Notes: generated from the letters alone by a model not told the origin. A DNA stretch of 51,247 nt from Bacteroidales bacterium (GCA_017471025.1 JAFUWX010000039.1:1-51247), one strand, 5' to 3'; counted from the first letter of the stretch, positions 8,715-17,730 are shown. Translations and numbers: made by a program.

Positions 8715-9563
8715 TCAATAGATTACAAATTCGTCGCCCGCCCGGGCCCGGGAAAGCATATCCTTCTCCAGGGTCGATAGCAGCTGCTGTTTGCGGGCGC
8801 TGAGCAAAATATCCTTGATTCGTTCCGTATAATATTCGACAGGGCCGGTCTGCCCCGCTTTCATCAGGTCGGAAATGACGGCCAGGGACACCTCTCCCCC
8901 GGCTCCGTCCATCTCGAAACAGCCCTCTTTGATGCCGGAAATCAGCGTCATGTAGTCGGTGCCGAATTCGCCGGCCAGCGTCACGGCATCGACCCAGGCT
9001 CCGCCATAATCGGTATAGCGCAAGGCCGTGCTGAAGGCCAGGCTGTCGGCCTCGATGAGCTGCGCGGCCTTTTTCGAGGCGAGCTTCTTGCGGACTTCCG
9101 TCAGCTGGGGGGAATCCGCGGAAAAGCTCATGAAACGGGCCTTGACAATCGGTACGCGGAGGGTGAACTGCTCCTTGTGGGCTTCGAAATAGGCCTCGAT
9201 CTGCTCCGTGGTGATGGCCGTGTCCAGGCGCTGGTTGACATAGGCCTGCTCGTAACGGTATTTGAGCAGCGAACGCCGGTAGTCTTCCAATTCGCGGGAG
9301 ACGTCCCGTTCCTGCTTGCTGAGCTCTTTCTCGGCCAAGTCCAGATACAGCTGGTCGGCCGCCCAGGAGTTGATGTACTGCATGGCCAGCCGGGTGCTGT
9401 CTTCCGGGCTGAGGCCGGAAGGGATGTATTGCTCCAGCTCGGAGGAGTAGAGCTTGTGGGAACCAGCCTTGGCCACCACCTTGCCGTCGTGGATCACCCC
9501 CGAGAAGAACTCGCAGGAGCACAACAGCAAGCCGCAAAGCCATATGACCGCCATCCGTTTCAT
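8715..9563 (-). CDS. Lipoprotein, PPIase-like (SurA_N-type) periplasmic chaperone
   Basis: The 282-residue product has a lipoprotein signal (WLCGLLLCSCEFF). A helical SurA/PrsA-like region carries VVAKAGSHKLYSSELEQYIP and a long charged helix, and a C-terminal part is related to parvulin folds (VPIVKARFMSF, SDLMKAGQTGPVEYYTERIKD). No complete parvulin active site is obvious, so isomerase activity is doubtful and a holdase role is more likely. The start at 9563 places the signal peptide correctly; the reading frame stays open upstream without looking like coding sequence. It is the first gene of the operon with the SurA-like and OstA-like genes, behind the minus-strand promoter at 9616-9623. 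Confidence 0.75.
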   Translation of the reverse strand: MKRMAVIWLCGLLLCSCEFFSGVIHDGKVVAKAGSHKLYSSELEQYIPSGLSPEDSTRLAMQYINSWAADQLYLDLAEKELSKQERDVSRELEDYRRSLLKYRYEQAYVNQRLDTAITTEQIEAYFEAHKEQFTLRVPIVKARFMSFSADSPQLTEVRKKLASKKAAQLIEADSLAFSTALRYTDYGGAWVDAVTLAGEFGTDYMTLISGIKEGCFEMDGAGGEVSLAVISDLMKAGQTGPVEYYTERIKDILLSARKQQLLSTLEKDMLSRARAGDEFVIY

Positions 9564-9615
9564 CGTCTTTCTTTGTCCGTGCCCGTCATGAGCACAAATT
9601 ATGCCTATTAACTTG

Positions 9616-9623
9616 CAAAGGTA
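9616..9623 (-). promoter_or_regulatory. -7 element for the chaperone/OstA operon
   Basis: It reads TACCTTTG on the minus strand, 52 bp upstream of the lipoprotein chaperone ATG. It is the only consensus-like element in the gap to galE on that strand. Confidence 0.55.
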
Positions 9624-9645
9624 ACAAAAATCCAACAGAATTTCG

Positions 9646-9653
9646 TATCTTTG
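9646..9653 (+). promoter_or_regulatory. -7 element for galE
   Basis: TATCTTTG is an exact match to the common Bacteroidetes -7 form and lies 22 bp before the galE ATG. Confidence 0.7.
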
Positions 9654-9675
9654 CGGTCCAAACATAATAAACACT

Positions 9676-10692
9676 ATGAAGAAAACCGTGCTTGTCTCCG
9701 GCGGTGCCGGATTTATCGGAAGCCATGTAACCGTCGAACTGATCGCGGCAGGTTACGATGTGGTGGTCGCCGACAACATGTCCAACTGCGACCTCACCTG
9801 CTTTGAAGGCGTGAAAAAGATCACCGGACGGGAGGATATCCCCTTTGTCAAAATGGATTTCTGCGACATGGACGCCGTCCGCCGGCTGTTCAGCCAGTAT
9901 TCCATCGACGCCGTGATCCATTTCGCCGCGTTCAAGGCCGTGGGCGAATCCGTCGCCGAGCCGCTGAAATACTATAAGAACAACCTCATTTCCTTCATGA
10001 ATATCCTGGAGAGCGGCTGTCCCAACGTGCTGTTCTCCTCTTCCGCCACCGTGTATGGCGAGCCGGAGCAGGTGCCTGTGACCGAACAGTCGCCCCGGCA
10101 GCCGGCCACCTCGCCTTACGGCAACACGAAGCAGATTTGCGAGGATATCCTGCAGGATACGGTGAAGGCCTCCGGCGGTGCCCTGCGCGGCATCCTGCTG
10201 CGGTACTTCAACCCCATCGGCGCCCACCCGTCCGCCCTCATCGGCGAACTCCCCCGCGGCGTGCCGAACAACCTCGTCCCCTTCATCACCCAGACCGCCA
10301 TCGGCAAACGCGAATGCCTGTCCATTTTCGGCAACGACTACCCCACCGCCGACGGCACCTGCCTGCGGGACTACATCGACATCGTCGATCTGGCCAAGGC
10401 CCATGTCTATGCGGTCCGCCGGATGCTCGACGGCAAGATGGAACAGGGATGCGAGGTCTATAACGTCGGCACCGGACGTCCGGTCTCCGTGCTGGAGCTC
10501 GTCAACGCCTTCGAGAAAGTCAACAATCTGAAACTCAATTATAAATTCGCGCCGCGCCGGGCCGGTGACGTGACCGCCATCTGGGCGGATCCCACCCTGG
10601 CCAACGAAAAGCTCGGCTGGAAGGCGGAACGTTCCGTCGAAGACACCCTCAAGTCCGCCTGGGCCTGGGAGCTGCACCTCGCCGGGAAGTAG
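9676..10692 (+). CDS. galE: UDP-glucose 4-epimerase
   Basis: GalE interconverts UDP-glucose and UDP-galactose using bound NAD, supplying galactose for glycans or entering the Leloir pathway. The 338-residue length is typical. GGAGFIGSH near 9-17 binds NAD. FSSSATVYGEPE and SPYGNTK hold the catalytic Ser/Thr, Tyr and Lys. RYFNPIGAHPSALIGE, FGNDYPTADGTCLRDYIDIVDLA and YNVGTGRPVSV are standard family signatures. It stands alone, convergent with radA 9 bp beyond its stop. No other gal genes are in the window. Confidence 0.96.
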   Translation: MKKTVLVSGGAGFIGSHVTVELIAAGYDVVVADNMSNCDLTCFEGVKKITGREDIPFVKMDFCDMDAVRRLFSQYSIDAVIHFAAFKAVGESVAEPLKYYKNNLISFMNILESGCPNVLFSSSATVYGEPEQVPVTEQSPRQPATSPYGNTKQICEDILQDTVKASGGALRGILLRYFNPIGAHPSALIGELPRGVPNNLVPFITQTAIGKRECLSIFGNDYPTADGTCLRDYIDIVDLAKAHVYAVRRMLDGKMEQGCEVYNVGTGRPVSVLELVNAFEKVNNLKLNYKFAPRRAGDVTAIWADPTLANEKLGWKAERSVEDTLKSAWAWELHLAGK

Positions 10693-10701
10693 CGCCCTTC
10701 C

Positions 10702-12051
10702 CTACCCGTGGAACAGCTGTTTCACCAAGGCGGGGATATCGGCGACCTTGACGATCTGGATACCTTCGGTCTTCGGGACTGAGGCATACGAAGAAATATA
10801 GATTTTGGTAAAGCCCAACCGGGCGGCCTCCGTCACACGGCGGTCCGCCTGGTTTACCGGGCGGATTTCTCCGCTCAGACCCACCTCGCCCGCGAAGCAG
10901 ACATGGTGGGGAATGGCGAAGTCGAAATGGGAGGACAGGACCGCGCTGACCACCGCCAGGTCGCAGGCCGGATCGGTAATCCGCAGGCCTCCCGCCATAT
11001 TCAGGAAAACATCCTTGGCATTCAGTTTGAACCCCGCCCGCTTCTCCAGGACGGCCAGCAGCATGTTGAGCCGCCGCACGTCGAAGCCGGTGGCGGACCG
11101 TTGCGGCGTGCCGTAGGCCGCCGTGCTGACCAGGGCCTGCACCTCGAACAGGAAGGGACGCACCCCGTCCAGGGTGGCGGCGATGGCCGTTCCGCTGAGG
11201 CTTTCATCATGCATGGGCATCAGCATCTCCGAAGGATTGGTCACCTCGCGGAGCCCCTTGCCCGTCATCTCAAAGACCGCCAGTTCGGCGGTGGAGCCGA
11301 AACGGTTCTTGATGCTGCGCAGGATCCGGTATGGGCCTTTGTCGTCGCCCTCGAACTGCAAAACCACGTCCACGATATGCTCCAGCACCTTCGGACCTGC
11401 GATGTAGCCGTCCTTGGTGATATGGCCGATCAGCAGCACGGGAATGCCGGTGGATTTGGCGAAATACAGCAGCTGCGAGGCCACTTCCTTGATCTGGGAT
11501 ACGCTGCCGGCGGAAGAATCGATGTTCTGGGAGAACATGGTCTGGACCGAGTCCACGATCATCAGGCCGGGCTGCAGGGCGCGGGCCTCCTCCAGAATCA
11601 CCTCCATCTGCGTCTCGCTGAGGATGAAGCAGTTGCTCAGGTCGCCGCCCAGCCGTTCGGCGCGCATCTTGACCTGCCGGGGGCTCTCTTCGCCGGAGAC
11701 ATACAGGGTCTTCAGGTCCGGACAGCCCAGGGGAATCTGCAGGGACAGGGTCGATTTGCCGATGCCCGGCTCGCCGCCGACCAGCACCAGCGACCCTTCC
11801 ACGAGCCCGCCGCCCAGCAGGCGGTCGATCTCGCCGTTGTGCAGGGAGATGCGGTGCTCCTGGGCCGAGCCGATCTCGCGCAGCTGCTGGGGCTTATGTC
11901 CCCGGGGTGCCGGCTGCTTGGAGGGCTTGCCCGTCGCGACGGTCTGTTCCACCATGGTATTCCATTCCCCGCAGGCCGGGCAGCGTCCCAGCCATTTCGG
12001 GCTCTCATTTCCGCACGAAGTGCAGAACCATACGGATTTCTCTTTTGCCAT
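10702..12051 (-). CDS. radA: DNA repair protein RadA
   Basis: RadA is a RecA-like, DnaB-type helicase that promotes branch migration during recombination. The 449-residue protein shows the expected order. A C4 zinc finger (CTSCGNESPKWLGRCPACGEW) lies near 10-30 and Walker A GGEPGIGKST near 92-101. Next come Walker B (LMIVDSVQT) and the RadA-specific KNRFG motif near 248-252. A Lon-protease-like C-terminal domain carries GGLRITDPACDLAVV and CFAGEVGLSGEIRPV. The start at 12051 gives MAKEKSVWFC, normal for the family. It is divergent from the NlpC/P60 gene. Confidence 0.97.
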   Translation of the reverse strand: MAKEKSVWFCTSCGNESPKWLGRCPACGEWNTMVEQTVATGKPSKQPAPRGHKPQQLREIGSAQEHRISLHNGEIDRLLGGGLVEGSLVLVGGEPGIGKSTLSLQIPLGCPDLKTLYVSGEESPRQVKMRAERLGGDLSNCFILSETQMEVILEEARALQPGLMIVDSVQTMFSQNIDSSAGSVSQIKEVASQLLYFAKSTGIPVLLIGHITKDGYIAGPKVLEHIVDVVLQFEGDDKGPYRILRSIKNRFGSTAELAVFEMTGKGLREVTNPSEMLMPMHDESLSGTAIAATLDGVRPFLFEVQALVSTAAYGTPQRSATGFDVRRLNMLLAVLEKRAGFKLNAKDVFLNMAGGLRITDPACDLAVVSAVLSSHFDFAIPHHVCFAGEVGLSGEIRPVNQADRRVTEAARLGFTKIYISSYASVPKTEGIQIVKVADIPALVKQLFHG

Positions 12052-12166
12052 TCTTTATCCTTTTTTCAGGTCGCGCGTATCGCCTTGACGAGCCGCTGCG
12101 GGGGCCCACGGGCCGGATTTACCGGCCTCCGGCGCCCATTTCTTTGGCAAGTTACACAAAAATTCG

Positions 12167-12174
12167 TAATATTG
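12167..12174 (+). promoter_or_regulatory. Possible -7 element for the NlpC/P60-preA pair
   Basis: TAATATTG differs from TAnnTTTG at one position and lies 20 bp before the ATG at 12195. It is the best candidate in this short gap. Confidence 0.4.
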
Positions 12175-12194
12175 TACCCGAAACAAAGTAAAGT

Positions 12195-13160
12195 ATGAAA
12201 AAGATTCTGTCCATCCTGCTCCTGCTGACCGCCGCCATCGCCTGGGGCCAGAGCAAAAAGCCTTACGCCGTCGTCGATGTCTCCGCCGCCTATCTGCGCG
12301 CCAAGCCCGACTACGAGTCGCCCCTGGAGACCCAAGCCCTGATGGGGTCCGTGATGGAAGTGTTGGACAGCAGCAGCTATTGGCTGAAAGTCAGGTTGTT
12401 GGAGCCGGATTATACGGCCTGGGTCAACCGCCTGCAGGTGACGCGGATGGACCCGCGCGAACTGCAGGAATACCGCCGGCTGGAGAAAGTGGTCTGCGGG
12501 CCGCGTTATGCCCAGGTATATGCCGAGCCCACCGACAAGGGCCCCGTCATCTGCGACCTGGTCCGGGGCGATGTCCTGGTGCTGGTGCGGGGACGCCTGG
12601 CCGCCCGCAAACACGGATTCCGCCGCGTAGCCCTGCCCTCCGGGCAGTTCGGTTGGGTGAAAAACTGCGCCCTGCTGGCGCCGAAGGACCTGAAAGGGAC
12701 GGCGCAAAGCGTTGTGGATGAGGCGCTTTCCTATTTGGGCACGCCTTACCTCTGGGGCGGCAGCTGCGTCAAGGGCTTTGATTGCAGCGGCCTGGTGCGC
12801 CAATGCTATTTCATGGCCGGCATCCTCCTCCCGCGCAATGCCTCCGAGCAGCTCCGCTGCGGCGACCCCGTGGATGTGAGCCGGGTCCTGTCCGGCGATT
12901 TCAGCACGCTGGCCCCGGGCGACCTGCTGTTTTTCGGCAACCGTGAGACGGGCCGGGTATCCCACGTGGCCATCTATGCCGGTGACGGGCATATCGTCCA
13001 TTCCTCGATGGTCGTCCGCTACAATTCCCTGCTGAATGAGGCTCCGGACTATTACGAGAATGCCTGGCGCCTGCTCTATGGAAAACGCATTTTCTGTGAC
13101 AATCCTTCGATGAAGGGCATCACTTTCCTTCGGGACTATCCCTATTACGCCGACAGATAA
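12195..13160 (+). CDS. SH3-domain NlpC/P60 cell-wall peptidase
   Basis: It likely cleaves the gamma-D-glutamyl-diamino acid bond of peptidoglycan stem peptides or muropeptides. The 321-residue protein starts with a signal peptide (ILSILLLLTAAIAWGQ). Bacterial SH3-like segments follow (YLRAKPDYESP; YAQVYAEPTDKGPV), then a C-terminal NlpC/P60 domain from about 168. Catalytic residues are visible: Cys197 in FDCSGLVRQ, His257 in RVSHVAIYAG, and a third polar position near His269 in GHIVHSS. It is exported and probably periplasmic. preA follows 24 bp downstream, so they may be co-transcribed, although no functional link is evident. Confidence 0.9.
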   Translation: MKKILSILLLLTAAIAWGQSKKPYAVVDVSAAYLRAKPDYESPLETQALMGSVMEVLDSSSYWLKVRLLEPDYTAWVNRLQVTRMDPRELQEYRRLEKVVCGPRYAQVYAEPTDKGPVICDLVRGDVLVLVRGRLAARKHGFRRVALPSGQFGWVKNCALLAPKDLKGTAQSVVDEALSYLGTPYLWGGSCVKGFDCSGLVRQCYFMAGILLPRNASEQLRCGDPVDVSRVLSGDFSTLAPGDLLFFGNRETGRVSHVAIYAGDGHIVHSSMVVRYNSLLNEAPDYYENAWRLLYGKRIFCDNPSMKGITFLRDYPYYADR

Positions 13161-13184
13161 GCCTATCATCAAAACCCTATATCC

Positions 13185-14630
13185 ATGAATCAGCTCCACC
13201 TCAAGCAGGAAGCCGTCCGGTGTCTGCTTTGCGAAAACGCTCCTTGTACCGCCGCCGCCCGTCAGGGAGACCCCGCCCGGGCCGTCCGGGCTGTCCGTTT
13301 TGACAATCTGACCCTGGGCGCCCGCCTGTTTGCCGCTTGCAGCGAACAGGACTTGGAGGCCGCCGAGAAGGCCTGTATCCACTATGACCGGCCCGTACGC
13401 CTGCGGGAAATCGCAAAGGCGCTGCCGGCCCCCGCTGCCGCGCCTGCCGCGGACGAGCCCTCCCTGGCCATTGACTTCTGCGGCCTGCACTGCGAGAATC
13501 CCTTCTTCCTGGCCTCTTCCGCCGTCTGCACGAACTACGAGATGGTGTCCCGGGCGCTGGACGCGGGCTGGGCAGGCGTCTTTTACAAGACCATCTGCCT
13601 GCAGGAAATCGAAGAAGTCTCGCCCCGTTTCGATGCCGTGAAGCAGGCTGACGCGAGTTTCTCCGGGTTCCGCAACATGGAACAATTGTCTGAGAATCCG
13701 GTGGATCTGGACTTTGATATCCTCCGCCGGCTCAAGCAGAACTACCCCACCAAAATCATCGTAGCCTCCATCATGGGACAGACGGAGGAGCAGTGGATCG
13801 AACTCGCCAAAATGGCCGAGGCGGCCGGCGTCGATGCCGTGGAACTGAACTTCTCCTGCCCGCAGATGCGCCTTTCCGGTATGGGCAGCGACGTGGGCCA
13901 GAATCCCGAGCTCGTCACCTTCTATACCGCCTACGTTAAGCAGGCCGTCAAGATTCCCGTCATCCCGAAGATGACGCCCAATGTCGCATCGATGACCCAG
14001 TTCGCCCTGTCCGCCCACTTCGCCGGGGCCGATGGCATCTCCGCCATCAACACCATCAAATCCGTGACCCTGGGCGCCGAGGTGAACGGCCGCCGGATCG
14101 TCTCGGGTTATTCCGGCTCAGCGGTCAAGCCGATCGCCCTGCGTTTCATCCTGGAAATGGCAAGCAATCCGGTCATGCCGAACCTCCAGCTGTCCGGCAT
14201 CGGCGGCATCACCACCTGGCGGGATGCGCTGGATTTCATCCAGTTAGGCTGCCAGAACGTGCAGGTATGTACGGCTGTCATGCAATACGGCTACCAGATT
14301 ATCGATGACCTCATCGACGGGTTGAAGAGCTATATGGCCTCCCGGGGCGTCACGCGCGTGGCGGATATGGTCGGCGAAGAGCTACCGAAGTTCGTCCGTA
14401 CGGCGGACCTGGACCGCTCGACGATCGTTTACCCGATGATCAACAGGGATACCTGCATCGGCTGCGGACGCTGCTATGTTTCCTGTCGTGACGGCGGGCA
14501 CCAGGCCATCACCTTCGGCGAGGACCGCCAGCCCCGTATCGTCGGGACGAAGTGCGTCGGCTGCCACCTGTGCTACCTCATCTGCCCGACCGACTCCATC
14601 AGCCTCTCCAAACGCATACCCAAACGGTAA
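13185..14630 (+). CDS. preA: PreA-like dihydropyrimidine dehydrogenase subunit with N-terminal Fe-S-type extension
   Basis: The core (about 92-400) is an FMN-binding dihydroorotate dehydrogenase-like barrel (ELNFSCPQM, IPKMTPNV, GADGISAINTIKS, LSGIGGITTWRDA) as in PreA, which reduces uracil and thymine. The C-terminus has two 4Fe-4S motifs, CIGCGRCYVSC and CVGCHLCYLIC. Unlike the roughly 410-residue E. coli PreA, this 481-residue protein begins with about 85 residues (CLLCENAPC at 13-21; AEKACIHYDRPVRLREI). That stretch resembles the start of PreT and GltD, where it ligates Fe-S clusters; some of the usual cysteines are missing. No preT gene lies alongside. Substrate specificity is inferred; a related flavin dehydrogenase role is possible. 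Confidence 0.85.
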   Translation: MNQLHLKQEAVRCLLCENAPCTAAARQGDPARAVRAVRFDNLTLGARLFAACSEQDLEAAEKACIHYDRPVRLREIAKALPAPAAAPAADEPSLAIDFCGLHCENPFFLASSAVCTNYEMVSRALDAGWAGVFYKTICLQEIEEVSPRFDAVKQADASFSGFRNMEQLSENPVDLDFDILRRLKQNYPTKIIVASIMGQTEEQWIELAKMAEAAGVDAVELNFSCPQMRLSGMGSDVGQNPELVTFYTAYVKQAVKIPVIPKMTPNVASMTQFALSAHFAGADGISAINTIKSVTLGAEVNGRRIVSGYSGSAVKPIALRFILEMASNPVMPNLQLSGIGGITTWRDALDFIQLGCQNVQVCTAVMQYGYQIIDDLIDGLKSYMASRGVTRVADMVGEELPKFVRTADLDRSTIVYPMINRDTCIGCGRCYVSCRDGGHQAITFGEDRQPRIVGTKCVGCHLCYLICPTDSISLSKRIPKR

Positions 14631-14692
14631 ACTTTGCAAAGATAACTGGGAAAGCCTTGATTGTTATTCCGGACTAATTTGTTATCTTTGCA

Positions 14693-14700
14693 CCGGAAAC
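14693..14700 (+). promoter_or_regulatory. -7 element for the small conserved protein
   Basis: TATCTTTG lies 15 bp upstream of the ATG at 14716. A mirror copy on the minus strand at 14636-14643 would fire into the end of preA; whether it is used is unknown. Confidence 0.6.
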
Positions 14701-14715
14701 TAAAAGCAACAAGAT

Positions 14716-14997
14716 ATGAACCTTAGAGATTTCAAAAAAGACGTCGATTATTTCGTAGGCGAATTCGTGGACGATTGCGCCCTCTTCGCTACGCTGAACC
14801 CTTCCCAGGCTACCGATGAGATAGCCGCCATCATCGACGAGGCCGTTGACCTGTACAACGAGCTCAAGGACAAGGCCAATGCCAAGATAGAAGGCAAGAA
14901 GTCCACCTATTTCTGCGGCCTTCGCAAAGAGATGTTCGAGAAAGTCGATGCCCTCTACGAAAAACTCAGCGGCATCGTTTCCGCCCAGAAGAAATAA
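14716..14997 (+). CDS. Small conserved hypothetical protein, helical
   Basis: A 93-residue acidic, helical protein with no signal or membrane segment (MNLRDFKKDVDYFVGEFVDD, then NPSQATDEIAAIIDEAVDLYNELKDKAN). I recognise no domain; the pattern looks like a conserved Bacteroidales cytosolic protein. It has its own promoter and a strong terminator right after it, so it forms a single-gene unit. Short leader, clean flanking signals and good codon use make it a confident gene of unknown function. Confidence 0.8.
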   Translation: MNLRDFKKDVDYFVGEFVDDCALFATLNPSQATDEIAAIIDEAVDLYNELKDKANAKIEGKKSTYFCGLRKEMFEKVDALYEKLSGIVSAQKK

Positions 14998-15015
14998 GGG
15001 TATTCCCAACCCTTC

Positions 15016-15051
15016 AAAAAATACCGACTCGATTTGAGCCGGTATTTTTTT
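15016..15051 (+). terminator. Intrinsic terminator, probably bidirectional
   Basis: AAAAAATACCG and CGGTATTTTTT pair around an imperfect CTC/GAG inner stem, with a T-run after it and an A-run before it. It lies 19 bp past the small conserved gene and just before the stop of the convergent exporter gene, so it can serve both. Confidence 0.9.
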
Positions 15052-15055
15052 CGTT

Positions 15056-17536
15056 CTATTGCTCTTCCGGGACGCGGAAACTGCGCCGGAAATACTTTAT
15101 CTTCAAGAGTTTCCGGAAAATCCACGGCTCCAGCGTGTAGGTAATCGCAATCGTCGTCACCATACCGATGAGGGTGCTGGTACCGATGGAACGGATGGCC
15201 GGATGCTCCGCGAAAATCAGCGAGCACACCACGATGATCAGCACCAGGGCCGAAAAGAAGATGGCCGTCTTGTGGTACGCCAGCATGGACTTGTCGCCGA
15301 TGCGCGCCTCGTTCAGCAAGCCCTCCATCACGAAGATGCTGTAATCCACGCCGATACCGAAGATAAACGTGGATATCACGATGTTGATCAGGTTGAACTG
15401 AATACCCATCAGCGCCATCATACCCTCCACCACATACCAGCTCAGGGCCATCGGCATGAAAGCGATCAGGGCGATCCACAGGTTCCGGAAGGAAATCAGC
15501 AGGATCAGGAAGACGAAGATGGAGGAAATCAGCAGGGCGACGTCGAAGTCATTGTGCACGACCTCAACGATGTCTTTGCAATACCAGAAGGGGTCCAGGA
15601 CGACCGTATGCGGCACGGCGGTCAGGGCCCGGTTGGCAGCATCCTGCTCGGTCTTGACCAGATAGACCGGCGTAAAGGCCATGAACTGCCCGTCTTCGCC
15701 TTCTTCCAGGAAGTTGGACAGGATGCTCTCCGGAATCACGCCGGAGGCGAACAGGGATTCCGCACTGTAGGACTTTTCGAGCAAGGCCCGGAAAGGTGCG
15801 AAGGTCTTCGGATGCAGGCCCTCGGCCAGGGCGGCGGCTCCGATACGGGCCATCGTCACATTGATCCGCTCCGGGGTCCAATAGGCATTCCAGGCGGCGA
15901 TGCGGTCCTGCTGCTCCTGCACGGTGCAGTACAGGTGCTGGAAGCTGGTGGAATAGTCATGGATATCGCCGTTCTGCCGCAGGGAATCCAGGATCGGCTG
16001 AAGGTTCCGGCTGGCCAGGATGGCCTCGTCTGCCGTAGGCGCCAGGCTGGCGAAATAATGCTCATAATCCCCGCCATGGTTCTTGTCCTGATACAGGTGG
16101 ATGCTGCGGGCGATGTCCGGATGGATATAATCCAGGTTCCGCAGGTCGTTGTCGAACTCCACCCGCGGCGAGAAGAAGATGCCGATGGCCACAAACACAG
16201 CCACCAGGATGAGGAGCACAGGCTTGCGGTCGAAAGGATATTCACTCAGGGCGTCGATCAGCCGGAAGGCGGACTTGTTGTAGGTACGCTTGCGGGGCTG
16301 GAGGAAATGCGGCAGGAAGACCAGGGCGAACAGGGTGCTCCCGATCAGGGCGAAGGTGGCGAACAGGCCGAAGTCCTTGAGCAGCTCGCTCTCGGTGAAC
16401 AGCAGGCCCAGGAAGGCGCCGATCGTGGTCAGGCAGCCCAGGAAAACGGGCGTGGACTCATCCCGGAGCACGGCCGAAGGCGACTGCACATAATTGAAAT
16501 GGACCGTCAGGTGCATACAGTAACTCAGCCCCACGCCCAGGATCACGGCGCTGATGGCGAGGGCCATCAGGGACATGCCGCCTTTGAGCCAGAACATGCA
16601 GGCCAAGGCGAAGATGGCGCCGTACAGGATCGGAACGATATTCTGCCACAGGATGGTGCCGCTCTTGAAGAAGAGCACCAGGATGAAGACGATCAGGATC
16701 AGGGAAATCGTCAGGGATATCCACAGGTCTTTCTTGATGCGGCGGGAGTGGTTGGTGCTGGCCGCCACGTTGCCATGGAACAGCACATCCGCCTCGGGAT
16801 GGGCCTCCTTGAAGCTGGCGATCTCGTCTTCCAGCATCCCGACGAAGAGCGTACCCGTGCCGGAATCCAGGGAATTGAAATTCGGCGTGACGAAGGCCAG
16901 GGCTACGGTGCTGTCGGGGCTGAACAGGTGATTCTCCACAAAGGCGAAACGGCTCGCGGAACCGCCTGCCCGCTCCAGCATCTTCTTGCCGATGACGGGC
17001 AGCATGCCGAGCGGATCGGAGGTGACCATCTGCGTGATGTCTCCCGTCTCGTCCGCCGCCATCTGCTTCTTGTTGATTTTCATCTGTTTACGGATGGCTT
17101 CGGCAGACAGCAGCTCGTCGAAGGCGGCATAGCAGGTGGTATCCACGAAAGACGGGACATGCTCCATCGCAAAGCCCAGGGCATTCACCACCATGTCGTC
17201 CTCCAGGCGATACAGGGCGTTGCCGATGAGGCCGCGCTGCTCGTCGCGCTCTTCCAGACTCTCCATGAATTCGTCCATCAGGGCCGCCAGATCCACCGGA
17301 TCGAGGCGTTCCCGGGCGCCGGTAATCTGCACGAACATCTTGTCCTTGACCCGGAGATTCTCGAAAGCCAGCTCGCTCTCGGAGTCTTCCAGCGGGAAAA
17401 GCTTCAGCAGATTCTCCTCGTACTTCATCTTGAGCCCGAAGAACGCGAAGACGATGGCCGAGACGACCGTCAGGGTGTACATCAGGACCTTATGGTCCTT
17501 GAAGAAACGATATATCGGCAAAAAGATTCTGTGCAT
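15056..17536 (-). CDS. MMPL/RND-superfamily exporter
   Basis: The 826-residue integral membrane protein has the two-fold RND/MMPL plan. One membrane helix near 18-35 is followed by a large periplasmic domain (about 40-265). Then come five helices (LWISLTISLILIVFILVLFF onward to about 415), a helix near 440, a second periplasmic domain (about 465-645), and five more helices to about 800. The hydrophobic motif GVGLSYCMHLTVHFNY and its counterpart GIGVDYSIFVMEGL carry the family's intramembrane polar residues. Such proteins in Bacteroidetes export lipids, glycolipids or polyene-type compounds, but the substrate here cannot be inferred. No membrane-fusion or TolC partner is adjacent. Its upstream region contains repeat A copy 2. 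Confidence 0.88.
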   Translation of the reverse strand: MHRIFLPIYRFFKDHKVLMYTLTVVSAIVFAFFGLKMKYEENLLKLFPLEDSESELAFENLRVKDKMFVQITGARERLDPVDLAALMDEFMESLEERDEQRGLIGNALYRLEDDMVVNALGFAMEHVPSFVDTTCYAAFDELLSAEAIRKQMKINKKQMAADETGDITQMVTSDPLGMLPVIGKKMLERAGGSASRFAFVENHLFSPDSTVALAFVTPNFNSLDSGTGTLFVGMLEDEIASFKEAHPEADVLFHGNVAASTNHSRRIKKDLWISLTISLILIVFILVLFFKSGTILWQNIVPILYGAIFALACMFWLKGGMSLMALAISAVILGVGLSYCMHLTVHFNYVQSPSAVLRDESTPVFLGCLTTIGAFLGLLFTESELLKDFGLFATFALIGSTLFALVFLPHFLQPRKRTYNKSAFRLIDALSEYPFDRKPVLLILVAVFVAIGIFFSPRVEFDNDLRNLDYIHPDIARSIHLYQDKNHGGDYEHYFASLAPTADEAILASRNLQPILDSLRQNGDIHDYSTSFQHLYCTVQEQQDRIAAWNAYWTPERINVTMARIGAAALAEGLHPKTFAPFRALLEKSYSAESLFASGVIPESILSNFLEEGEDGQFMAFTPVYLVKTEQDAANRALTAVPHTVVLDPFWYCKDIVEVVHNDFDVALLISSIFVFLILLISFRNLWIALIAFMPMALSWYVVEGMMALMGIQFNLINIVISTFIFGIGVDYSIFVMEGLLNEARIGDKSMLAYHKTAIFFSALVLIIVVCSLIFAEHPAIRSIGTSTLIGMVTTIAITYTLEPWIFRKLLKIKYFRRSFRVPEEQ

Positions 17537-17649
17537 ATCAGTACATTATAGCCTACAAAATTACAAAAAAACCCGTACATCTTCAAGGATACGCCGTCAA
17601 ATGATGCGTTTTCGACCATAAAAAGCGCCTACAAGGGAGGCGTGGGTGG

Positions 17650-17730
17650 CTAAAAAGTCGCTTCAGCGACCGGCCGGAGGCCGAAATACCCCCTGATAGG
17701 GGGTTCAGACGATAGTCTGAGGGGGTTAGG
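17650..17730 (-). repeat. 81-bp palindromic dispersed repeat A, copy 2
   Basis: This is the inverse-oriented partner of 4231-4311, differing only in one central base (CCCCCTATCAGGGGG here). It lies in the 296-bp gap between the divergent exporter and dacB genes, so it is not acting as a 3'-end terminator here. That argues for a mobile or REP-like origin. The rest of the gap holds the dacB promoter and nothing else recognisable. Confidence 0.85.

Noticed and set aside
14635..14643. Minus-strand TATCTTTGC reading into preA as an antisense promoter
   Set aside because: No matching upstream element was seen and such nine-mers are frequent; kept only as a remark.
15059..17551. 830-codon plus-strand open frame opposite the exporter gene
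   Set aside because: No domain or membrane pattern; it is the antisense shadow of a clear RND/MMPL protein.
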